Source: an uncultured Flavobacteriales bacterium (GTDB lineage Bacteria > Bacteroidota > Bacteroidia > Flavobacteriales_D > Crocinitomicaceae). From it: a stretch of DNA of 30,149 nt. The notes beneath the pieces are model-generated. The model was not told the origin of the DNA. It saw only the letters and a program-made list of their open reading frames with translations, and ran no database searches. The translations under genes and the position numbers were made by a program. Positions within the stretch are counted from its first letter, which is position 1; each line of letters starts with the position of its first letter. Positions 22,310 through 30,149 of this stretch are shown here, piece by piece. The stretch is taken from positions 1-30,149 of the forward strand of contig CAIRMS010000263.1 in assembly GCA_903879765.1 (NCBI GenBank), read 5' to 3'.

Positions 22310-25300
22310 TTAATTTTTAATGATACGTCGAATTACTTTCGCATGATTTGATTCAACTTGAACCAAATATACGCCATTTTCACAGTTATTTAACGAAATG
22401 TTCGTCTTGTTTTCAACCGCTTGTGTTGATATCACTATTTTTCCGTGGATATCAAATACCGTCACAGTTGCTTGATCAGCACCGCTCCACTGTAAAATTA
22501 GGTCTCCTTTTGTTGGATTAGGATACATTGAAAAGTTCTGTGTTAATTCATCTAAGTTAGCTGTAAAATCACATGAGCCATCAACAATCACTAAGACATT
22601 GGATGTGTCACTTGGACAATATGCGCTTTCGACGATGTAATCATAGTTGAATGAACCTGCCAAGTTTCCTGAAGTATCTAAATTCGAAGAAAGTACTTGA
22701 TTGGATGAATTGTACCATATTCCATCAATGTCTACATTTCCACCTAATCCCATTAATAAATCAAACGGTTCGTTCAAACATACGGTGAATGTTCCGTCTT
22801 CTCCTGCGCTTGGTGCGGCATGTACGATGACACTTGCTGTTGCTTGATCGATGGCGCATCCGTCACTTACTACGTAGTTGAATGTATACGATTGAGACGC
22901 GTAGTCTGTAGAATTGAAGTTATTTCCTTGCAATACAACTGCTGGGGATGTAGCTACCCACTCTCCGCCTAAACCGTAATTTGCGATTCCTAAGAATAAG
23001 TTGATCGTTTCTCCGTAACAGATGTTCAAGACTTCTCCTGGTACTCCAGCTTCCACACTTACTTCGCTAATCGCGATTGTGTAGTTTCCTGCTGTTCCTT
23101 GTCCATCGTGCATCACATGATACACCGCTCCAGGAATCAAACCACAAACTGTAAAGTTTGGCGCGCTGCTGTTGCCGTCGATTTCATTGTCATTCGCACC
23201 TTGCAGTGTAAAGCTTGGAAGGATGCTACAATCCGCTCCGTAGTACACCGCAATTTGTCCGTCATAGTCTACTCCGGTTGCATCAATGCGTACGTTTCCA
23301 GATGCTGGTGCGGTAAACTTGAACCAAGTTGTATGACTTAATGTGTTTTGTGCCCATCCTGTCGTTGATTGTTCTCCTGTAACTGGTGGAACAATCAATA
23401 GTTCGTCATTTGCAACAGTTGCGCCTGAATTGTTGTAAAGTAATCCTGGGGCACCAATAATGATTTCATGTGCGCCACACGCATTGTCATTGCTCAAAGG
23501 CATGCTTATGCTGATTGGACCTACATATGCTGACGTATCTTGTCCACAGACTGCTTGTACATAAACGTCTAATGATTGACCTGGATACCAAGCTGCGTTT
23601 AACGTCGTATCTGTGAAATTATTGTCCACTGCGTATACTGTACCTGTGTATAAAGCAGAATCCTGTGCCACTACTTGAAGGTTAAAGCCCGTAGATGGAT
23701 AAACCGAAGTATAAGGACTCCAGTTCCAACTAGAAATTAAACTGTCTTGTCCAGCAGCAGAAATAAAGCTTGTTGGATTCGAACAGATTGGTGGTGTTTG
23801 GAAATTATAGAATAAGCCATTGCTATTTAATCCTCCTGCACATTCAGAATAGATGTACATGTCGTAGTTACCCAGTGGAATGAGGTTCATCAACTGTGCA
23901 CTTGCAGCAGTTAAAGTAAGAGTAGTTCCACTCGTAGTTGGATCAAATCCAGCAGGGCCATAAATTACCGTCCAAGATGTTTCTCCTGCAGCACTTGCTG
24001 TCCAGGTAAACGCGGCTTCATTTGGTAATAAGTAAGATGTCGTTAATGCCACTGGATTTGGGCAGTTCACATAATAAAAATGGACACAACTATTGTTTTG
24101 TAAATAGGCGTTGTTGTTCATCGATACATTCATATTTTGCGCACCGCGCACACCGATTTCCGCATCTTGACCAAAGTCCCAAAGTGGATTCCCCATGATT
24201 ACGTCATCATAAACGTAGTATATTTCTTGCGTTGCTTCATCAATGATTAATTCAAATGTCGCTGCATCTAAGAAAATCGGTGAGTTCCAATGAGGCAAGT
24301 TTTTCCATTGTACAACGAACTTACTGTTCGGACTCGTTCCAATTTGCTGGTAGTAGACACCCCCGCTTCCAACTGGGTACGCAGAATACAATTGTTGAAT
24401 AAATGGATACAAGCCATTTCCTGCTTCCATCACGAAATTAACTGCAGCTGTCGTTGTTCCAAGTTTCATTCCGCCTGTTGCACCAATCGTTGCTTCCGTA
24501 ATTAACGTCCCTTGATATAAAAGTGGGAAAGGAAGTGTGATTCCAGCTTCTCCCAAATACGGTAAGTTTGTATTTGTCGCCGCAGCATTAGCACTAATGT
24601 CAATGAATCCTGTACTAGGACATTCGTTATCGAATTGGATGTATTGACCTTGATTATAGGTGTTCCAAGAAATGGAAGGAGTCCAGTACGAAGAATCACC
24701 AGGTGTACAAATCGCACGAACGTATGCTTGATAGAAAGCATAAGAATTTAGGCCTGGAATGGTGTACGGATGTGTTGTCACTGGAATAGTTGTTCCGGTA
24801 CCGAGAACAAATCCTTGAGGACCATATTGAATTTCCCATTGTGTTTCTGATCCACCAGGATTCCAGTCGATGGTAGCACTTGTCAATGAAGCACTTACTA
24901 GAATTGGAGCAGATGGCTGTGGACACGTTGGCGGGGTAGAAATCATCACGAAATAATCTTCTGTTTCTCCCGTCGTGTAGGTTCCACATGGATTAACACT
25001 TGTTGCAACAGTTGTCCCTGTATTCACAACGCGCATTCGGGTGATGCCTTGAACGGCTCCAGTTGGAACTGAAATTACACCCGTTTCAAAGTGAGGACCA
25101 CTGATAAACGTTGGAGAACTATATACGTCCTCTCCTGGATCCGTAAATAACCCGTTTTGATTGAAATCGATCCACGCTTTGGTCCAGTTACTAGAATTTG
25201 TCGTGCAGGTTCCTATTTCCACTGAGAATGGATAAAATACACCCGGTGATAAAATAGGCGCTGGAACTGTTGTTGTATAATTGGAATAGAGACTTTGAAC

Positions 25301-26266
25301 AGAGCCTGCTCCACCAGTAGTGGTACACGTTGATGAATTATTCATGGTGCTCAAAGTAACATTTACGATATCTTGGGTCGTTGTACTCGTCGCTGTGCTG
25401 TTACAATAGCAATTCACAAAAGAATTGGTTGTTACTAAAAGTGCCGCTGAAGTATCCACTAAAGAAGTCGATGAACAAGTCACAATACACTGATACCACG
25501 TATCCAATACTTGCGACGCCGGGAAACTTGAAGTAATCGCTCCTGCAATGTTTGTCCAAGGTCCTGTTGCCGTTGCAGCACTTTGCCATTGGTAAGTTAA
25601 ACCAGACGTAAACGTCGCATTTGCCATGCTTAAGTTAAACGGTACCGAAGGACAAACAGGATTTACACTAGAAGCTGTTATTCCAGCATTTGGCGTTCCC
25701 GTACATGCCGTTCCAGAGATAAAACTGACAGAACCTACAAATCCACGGTTATTTATTCCACTGGTTAAAGTTCCACCGAAACCGATGTCCGTTCCTGTAA
25801 TTAAGTTACACCCTCCAGCAGTAAATGTATAGGAACCAGCCGTTATTGTTGAATAACGCAAACTACTTGTAAGCGAAAGACATAAACCATACGTTGCACC
25901 TGCAGGGACAATTAGATTAAGTCCTGTCAACATTGGTTGTGTTACCGTAGTTGTTGTATTGGCAACGCCTGTGAAGGGCTGTGTTGCTACTTGAGTCCAA
26001 CCGGCGCCTGTATTCACCGCCATGGTTGTTTGGTTAATTGCCGTTGGCTTGTACCAAAGCGTTGCATTATTTGCGCCGGTTAATCCCGTAGCAGAAGCAA
26101 TCTCCGTAATAATCACATCGTTGGCATTCGTGTTTTGAAAATTGAAGGTAACAATTGCGGAACCATTGTTATTCGCGAAATTAGTTGCGATTGTCGTTTG
26201 TGCACCTAATAAGTTTACGGCGAATACCGCTATTAAACCGAATAGGACTTTGATTGTATGTTTCAT
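22310..26266 (-). CDS. Secreted GEVED/FN3 protein, T9SS type A (1318 aa)
   Basis: The signal peptide is MKHTIKVLFGLIAVFAVNLL, cleaved near GAQ. Residues about 24-190 form an N-terminal beta domain unlike that of the next paralog. Then: Ig-like (about 190-290, YQWQSAATATGPW), GEVED (299-438, AWIDFNQNGLFTDPGEDV and GETEDYFV), FN3-like (446-539), a 190-aa central domain (545-735, WKNLPHWNSPIF, FELIIDEATQEIYYVYDDV, ending HFYYVNC), two FN3-like domains (736-920), a pre-peptidase-C-like domain (about 920-1065), two Ig-like domains (1074-1235) and a T9SS type A tail (1243-1318, SMYPNPTKGDL). It is the middle gene of the operon, with 20 and 14 nt to its neighbours. It is a clear duplicate of the upstream gene from the Ig-like domain onward, while the N-terminal 190 residues differ. 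Ligand unknown. Confidence 0.9.
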   Translation of the reverse strand: MKHTIKVLFGLIAVFAVNLLGAQTTIATNFANNNGSAIVTFNFQNTNANDVIITEIASATGLTGANNATLWYKPTAINQTTMAVNTGAGWTQVATQPFTGVANTTTTVTQPMLTGLNLIVPAGATYGLCLSLTSSLRYSTITAGSYTFTAGGCNLITGTDIGFGGTLTSGINNRGFVGSVSFISGTACTGTPNAGITASSVNPVCPSVPFNLSMANATFTSGLTYQWQSAATATGPWTNIAGAITSSFPASQVLDTWYQCIVTCSSTSLVDTSAALLVTTNSFVNCYCNSTATSTTTQDIVNVTLSTMNNSSTCTTTGGAGSVQSLYSNYTTTVPAPILSPGVFYPFSVEIGTCTTNSSNWTKAWIDFNQNGLFTDPGEDVYSSPTFISGPHFETGVISVPTGAVQGITRMRVVNTGTTVATSVNPCGTYTTGETEDYFVMISTPPTCPQPSAPILVSASLTSATIDWNPGGSETQWEIQYGPQGFVLGTGTTIPVTTHPYTIPGLNSYAFYQAYVRAICTPGDSSYWTPSISWNTYNQGQYIQFDNECPSTGFIDISANAAATNTNLPYLGEAGITLPFPLLYQGTLITEATIGATGGMKLGTTTAAVNFVMEAGNGLYPFIQQLYSAYPVGSGGVYYQQIGTSPNSKFVVQWKNLPHWNSPIFLDAATFELIIDEATQEIYYVYDDVIMGNPLWDFGQDAEIGVRGAQNMNVSMNNNAYLQNNSCVHFYYVNCPNPVALTTSYLLPNEAAFTWTASAAGETSWTVIYGPAGFDPTTSGTTLTLTAASAQLMNLIPLGNYDMYIYSECAGGLNSNGLFYNFQTPPICSNPTSFISAAGQDSLISSWNWSPYTSVYPSTGFNLQVVAQDSALYTGTVYAVDNNFTDTTLNAAWYPGQSLDVYVQAVCGQDTSAYVGPISISMPLSNDNACGAHEIIIGAPGLLYNNSGATVANDELLIVPPVTGEQSTTGWAQNTLSHTTWFKFTAPASGNVRIDATGVDYDGQIAVYYGADCSILPSFTLQGANDNEIDGNSSAPNFTVCGLIPGAVYHVMHDGQGTAGNYTIAISEVSVEAGVPGEVLNICYGETINLFLGIANYGLGGEWVATSPAVVLQGNNFNSTDYASQSYTFNYVVSDGCAIDQATASVIVHAAPSAGEDGTFTVCLNEPFDLLMGLGGNVDIDGIWYNSSNQVLSSNLDTSGNLAGSFNYDYIVESAYCPSDTSNVLVIVDGSCDFTANLDELTQNFSMYPNPTKGDLILQWSGADQATVTVFDIHGKIVISTQAVENKTNISLNNCENGVYLVQVESNHAKVIRRIIKN
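22570..23690 (-). repeat. Paralogous block duplicated at about 26540-27665
   Basis: The DNA for the pre-peptidase-C-like, Ig-like and pre-tail part of the 1318-aa gene closely matches that of the upstream paralog at an offset near 3973 nt. The stretch 23535-23605 is identical to 27508-27578 over 71 nt, synonymous sites included, and a further run of about 29 nt matches after a short gap. This points to a recent duplication or gene conversion. Confidence 0.85.
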
Positions 26267-26286
26267 TTCTTGTGCTTTTTTACTAA

Positions 26287-29200
26287 TTATTGTACTGCAA
26301 TTCTTTCCACTACTTGGATTCCGTTAAATTGGATTTGAATCAAGTACATTCCTTTTGGATATGTGGATAAATCTAATTGGATTGGCTCATCAAAGGTTTG
26401 CGTTTTCATCACTTTTCCGTTTAAATCCATCAACTGAAGCTCTGCAAGACCTGAAGCCATTTTAGAAATATTCAAGATTGTTGACGTTGGATTCGGATAC
26501 ATGCTAAATCCTAATAAAGATTCTTCAAGTGATGCAGTATGATCACAAGAACCATCTACAATGACAAGTACATTTGCTGAGTCACTTGGACAATATGCGC
26601 TTTCGACAATGTAATCATAGTTGAATGAACCTGCTATCGAACCTGAAGTGTCTTGTGCCGTTGGAAGTACTTCATTCATGGAATTGTACCATGTTCCATT
26701 TACATCAACATTTCCTGTTAATCCATTCCATAGAACTAATGGTTCGTTCAAACATACGGTGAACGTTCCATCGATTCCTGCGCTTGGTGCAGCATGCACA
26801 ATAACACTCGCTGTCGCTTGGTCGATCGCACATCCGTCACTTACTACGTAGTTGAATGTATACGATTGGGATGCGTAATCTGTCGAGTTGAAGTTATTTC
26901 CTTGCAATACAACTGCTGGTGAAGTAGCTACCCACTCTCCGCCTAATCCGTAATTTGCAATTCCTAGGAATAAGTTGATACTTTCTCCGTAACAGATGTT
27001 CAATACTTCTCCTGGTACTCCAGCCTCTACACTTACTTCGCTAATCGCGATTGTGTAGTTTCCTACTGTTCCTTGTCCGTCGTGCATCACGTGGTAAACT
27101 GCACCAGGTACCAAACCACAAATGGTAAAGTTTGGAGCTGTACTGTTGCCATCGATTTCATTGTCATTTGCTCCTTCTAATGTAAAACTTGGTAGGATGC
27201 TGCAATCTGCTCCGTAGTATACTGCGATTTGTCCGTCGTAGTTTACGCCGCTTGCATCGATGCGTACATTTCCAGATGCTGGTGCGGTAAACTTGAACCA
27301 AGTCGTATGACTTAAGGTGTTTTGTGCCCAACCTGTACTTGTTTGTGCTCCTGTAACTGGTGGAACAATCAATAATTCATCATTTGCAACCGTTGCACCC
27401 GTATTGTTGTAAAGTAATCCTGGTGCGCCAACAGTAATTTCATGTGCACCACACGCATTGTCATTACTTAATGGCATGATGATGCTGATTGGACCAACAA
27501 ACGCTGATGTATCTTGTCCACAGACTGCTTGTACATAAACGTCTAATGATTGACCTGGATACCAAGCTGCGTTTAACGTGGTATCAGTGAAATTATTGTC
27601 CACTGCGTATACTGTTCCTGTGTACATAGCAGAATCTTGTGCCACTACTTGAATATTGAAGCCCGTAGATGGGAACAACGTTGTGTATGGTGTCCAGAAC
27701 CAAGAACTCATGATGTTGTTCATTCCACTTGTTGCCGCGAAACTTGTTGGATTCGAGCAGAACGGTGGCGCTGTAAACGTGGTCGTTAAAGCTTCACTTG
27801 TTAATCCAGCTGCACATTCAGAGTAGATGTATACATCATATGTTTGTAGTGGCGTTAAATTACTTAATAGCACAGAATTCGTTGTTACAACTTGTGACGT
27901 ACCACCTGTTAATGGATTGAATCCTGTTGGACCATAGATTACTGTCCATGATGTTTCATTTGCCGCGGAAGCCGTCCAAGTATACATCGCTTGATCTGGC
28001 GCAATGTAACTTGCTGTCAAGGCAGATGGCTTTGGACAATTGGTGTAATAAAAATGGACACAACTATTGTTTTGAAGGTATGTGTTATTGTTCATGGAAA
28101 CATTGATGTTTTGTGGTCCACGCACACCAATTTCAGCATCTTGACCATAATCCCAAAGTGGATTACCCATCATCACATCGTCGTACACATAATAAATCTC
28201 ATTGGTTGTTTCTTCAATGATCAACTCAAAACTTGCTCCATCAGGAAAAACAGGAGAACTCCAGTGAGGCAAGTTCTTCCATTGAACAATAAACTTACTG
28301 TTAGGACTCGTTCCTACTTGCTGGAAGAATACTCCACCTGTTCCAATCGGTGCTTCTGTATATAATTGTTGAATGAATGGATACAATCCATTTCCTGCCT
28401 CCATCACATAGTTGACTTGAGCGGCTGTTGTTCCTAATTTCATTCCGCCATTATTTCCTATTGTAGCCGTAGAGATCAATTGACCCTGGTATAAAACCGA
28501 GAATGGCAATGTGATTCCTAACTCACCTAAGTAAGCCAAATTTGCCGGTGTTCCCGTGGTAGAAATGTCTTGGAATCCAACCGTTGGACAACTAGCGTCC
28601 CAATCGATGAATTGTCCTTGGTTATACGTGTTAAAAGCAACTGGAGGAGTCCAATAAGATGAATCTCCAGGAGTACAAATCGCACGTACATATACTTGAT
28701 AGAACGAGTTCGGTGTTAGATTTGTCAATGTAAATGGGTTTGTTGTGACAGGGACAATGGTTCCTGAACCTAAAGCAAAACCTTGAGGACCGTATTGAAT
28801 TTCCCATTGTGTTTCGCTACCACCTGCGACCCATGACAGTTGAGCATTATTTAACGTAGCTTGCACCACAGTTAAAGCCGTAGGTTGTGGACAGGTTGGT
28901 GGAGCAGTAATGTTCACCATATAATCTTCTGTTTCTCCCCAAGTATACGTTCCACAAGGAGTTGGTGCAGCATTTGATTCAATGATCACAACTCGCATAC
29001 GCGTCATACCAGACAACGCTGTTGAAGGAATGGTGATGTTAAAAGGAATGTTTGCAGTAACCAAATAAGTTACGGGATTGTATGAATCGTGTAACATTTC
29101 ATAGGTGTCGAATTGTCCGTTGTGGTCACAGTCAATCCAAACTCTTGTTCCATATGAATACGTTGATCCTGTACAATTATATAAATCTAATTCCATTGGG

Positions 29201-30149
29201 TATGACACTCCTGGAGATAACAAAGTAGAAATACTCGTGTAATCGGAATACATACCTGTACAACTGGTTGAACTATTATCTATTGTATTGAGCTCCACAC
29301 GTTGGATGTCACCATAGGTCATTGAAGTTGCTGTACTCGTGCAATAACAATTATAAAAGCTGTTTGTTAAGACTTGAATGGGAGTAGAGGTTGATGTGCT
29401 TCCAGAAGCTGTACAAACCGCAACGCACTGATACCAGGTATCAACAGTTTGTGAAGCTTGAAACGCTCCATTCGTCGCCCCCGCAATATTTGTCCAAGGA
29501 CCAGTTACACTTGGTGCGCTTTGCCATTGGTAAGAAATCCCAGATGCTAAGGTATTTCCACTTAAGGATAAATTAAAAGGTACAGAAGGACAAATCGTGC
29601 CGGCACTTGAAACTGTTAAGCCTGCTGTGATTGTTCCTGTACATCCAGTTCCTGGTACGTAGTGAATTCGAATATTCGGGCGGTTATTTCCATAAGTTGT
29701 TGTCAATGTCGTTGCATTAGATCCTGCAGCACCAGCGGCCCATCCAATTGCCATACCAGTAGCTGCTTCGCGGTAATAAGGAATTGCTGCACTTGCTGTT
29801 CCAGACTTCACGTGATCCGTCATGACTTGCAAAGTTCCTCCCGTATAAATAAAGGGCGTTGTCAACACATACGACTCCCAACCTGGTCCAGTTCCCATGA
29901 ATCCTTGGTTCGTATTATTATAAGCTGATGAACTTCCAGCGGTTAATGCACCCCAAGTTGTTCCTGTTGTCAAAGTCGTAGCAGAATTATTCGCTAAAAG
30001 GATTTCAAAGGTATTCGGAGCTGTAATCGTTCCCGATACTTTTTGCCATTCGATCTGCGTTATCATTGATCCAGCCGGAATAGCTGCTAATTCAGTCGCT
30101 GTATAGATGTATGCATACTTCGAAAAATTAAACGTTGAAGTAGCTGCAC
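26287..30149 (-). CDS. Secreted GEVED/FN3 protein, T9SS type A; 5' end outside window
   Basis: The frame stays open to the right edge: before the internal Met at 30066 it reads AATSTFNFSKYAYIYTATEL and AAIPAGS without a stop, so that Met is not the start and the signal peptide lies beyond the window. About 1286 residues are visible. In order: an N-terminal beta domain (IEWQKVSGTITAPNTFEILL), Ig-like (YQWQSAPSVTGPW), GEVED (RVWIDCDHNGQFDTYEM and GETEDYMV), FN3-like, the central domain shared with the downstream paralog (WKNLPHWSSPVF, IYYVYDDVMMGNPLW), two FN3-like domains, a pre-peptidase-C-like domain, two Ig-like domains and a T9SS type A tail (SMYPNPTSTILN). Its second half is close to the 1318-aa protein, including a 71-nt stretch of perfect DNA identity. 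It is the earliest visible gene of the operon; more genes and the promoter may lie beyond the edge. Confidence 0.9.
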   Translation of the reverse strand, partial: AATSTFNFSKYAYIYTATELAAIPAGSMITQIEWQKVSGTITAPNTFEILLANNSATTLTTGTTWGALTAGSSSAYNNTNQGFMGTGPGWESYVLTTPFIYTGGTLQVMTDHVKSGTASAAIPYYREAATGMAIGWAAGAAGSNATTLTTTYGNNRPNIRIHYVPGTGCTGTITAGLTVSSAGTICPSVPFNLSLSGNTLASGISYQWQSAPSVTGPWTNIAGATNGAFQASQTVDTWYQCVAVCTASGSTSTSTPIQVLTNSFYNCYCTSTATSMTYGDIQRVELNTIDNSSTSCTGMYSDYTSISTLLSPGVSYPMELDLYNCTGSTYSYGTRVWIDCDHNGQFDTYEMLHDSYNPVTYLVTANIPFNITIPSTALSGMTRMRVVIIESNAAPTPCGTYTWGETEDYMVNITAPPTCPQPTALTVVQATLNNAQLSWVAGGSETQWEIQYGPQGFALGSGTIVPVTTNPFTLTNLTPNSFYQVYVRAICTPGDSSYWTPPVAFNTYNQGQFIDWDASCPTVGFQDISTTGTPANLAYLGELGITLPFSVLYQGQLISTATIGNNGGMKLGTTAAQVNYVMEAGNGLYPFIQQLYTEAPIGTGGVFFQQVGTSPNSKFIVQWKNLPHWSSPVFPDGASFELIIEETTNEIYYVYDDVMMGNPLWDYGQDAEIGVRGPQNINVSMNNNTYLQNNSCVHFYYTNCPKPSALTASYIAPDQAMYTWTASAANETSWTVIYGPTGFNPLTGGTSQVVTTNSVLLSNLTPLQTYDVYIYSECAAGLTSEALTTTFTAPPFCSNPTSFAATSGMNNIMSSWFWTPYTTLFPSTGFNIQVVAQDSAMYTGTVYAVDNNFTDTTLNAAWYPGQSLDVYVQAVCGQDTSAFVGPISIIMPLSNDNACGAHEITVGAPGLLYNNTGATVANDELLIVPPVTGAQTSTGWAQNTLSHTTWFKFTAPASGNVRIDASGVNYDGQIAVYYGADCSILPSFTLEGANDNEIDGNSTAPNFTICGLVPGAVYHVMHDGQGTVGNYTIAISEVSVEAGVPGEVLNICYGESINLFLGIANYGLGGEWVATSPAVVLQGNNFNSTDYASQSYTFNYVVSDGCAIDQATASVIVHAAPSAGIDGTFTVCLNEPLVLWNGLTGNVDVNGTWYNSMNEVLPTAQDTSGSIAGSFNYDYIVESAYCPSDSANVLVIVDGSCDHTASLEESLLGFSMYPNPTSTILNISKMASGLAELQLMDLNGKVMKTQTFDEPIQLDLSTYPKGMYLIQIQFNGIQVVERIAVQ

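Noticed and set aside
22296..22317. TTAA-rich repeat between the second and third GEVED genes
   Set aside because: A short AT-rich junction containing the stop codon of one gene and the space before the next; no hairpin or known site.
30064..30066. ATG at 30066 as the start of the rightmost gene
   Set aside because: The same frame continues upstream without a stop to the window edge, with sequence of the same type, and no signal peptide follows this Met although the protein has a T9SS tail.

Overview
The window is a stretch of a Bacteroidota chromosome, most likely a Flavobacteriales member (Fluviicola/Crocinitomicaceae-like by overall style; inference, since no marker gene is present). The evidence is type IX secretion (T9SS) cargo tails of both type A and type B, a PorP/SprF-family protein, GEVED and gliding-motility C-terminal domains, no clear Shine-Dalgarno sequences, and two promoters of the Bacteroidota form TTG-N19-TAnnTTTG. 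Every gene I can support lies on the minus strand, so transcription runs from high to low coordinates.

Region 1 (18774-30149): three large, related secreted proteins in a row (one cut by the right edge, then 1318 aa and 1157 aa), separated by only 20 and 14 nt and closed by a rho-independent terminator. Each ends in the same C-terminal block (pre-peptidase-C-like domain, two Ig-like domains, T9SS type A tail), with GEVED, Ig-like and FN3-like modules in front. The two larger ones share long near-identical DNA stretches.

Region 2 (3895-18741): a promoter, then a 12.1-kb gene for a 4044-residue SprB-like adhesin, then a PorP/SprF-family outer-membrane protein and an OmpA-family PD40 protein, with gaps of 21 and 17 nt. 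This resembles the SprB/SprF/SprD grouping of gliding flavobacteria: the adhesin is the type B cargo, PorP/SprF its partner at the outer membrane, and the OmpA protein a likely peptidoglycan anchor. The adhesin holds about 36 Cys-containing Ig/PKD-like modules of four kinds, three HYR-like domains, an Asp-rich TSP3-like calcium-binding region and a CHU_C tail. Two neighbouring modules each carry a different inserted domain in the same loop. One insert is a recognisable SUEL-type (galactose/rhamnose-binding) lectin domain; the other is an unassigned beta-rich module.

Region 3 (1942-3830): a methionine/glutamine-type aminotransferase (YbdL family) and an omega-amidase (YafV family) that overlap by 13 nt. 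Together they make a plausible glutamine transaminase/omega-amidase pathway for methionine salvage.

Region 4 (25-1959): a 611-residue type A T9SS cargo protein with its own promoter and a strong terminator. I see no tRNA, rRNA, CRISPR array, insertion sequence or phage gene. No gene-free stretch exceeds 300 nt; the longest is 18567-18821, which holds the adhesin promoter and the upstream operon's terminator.
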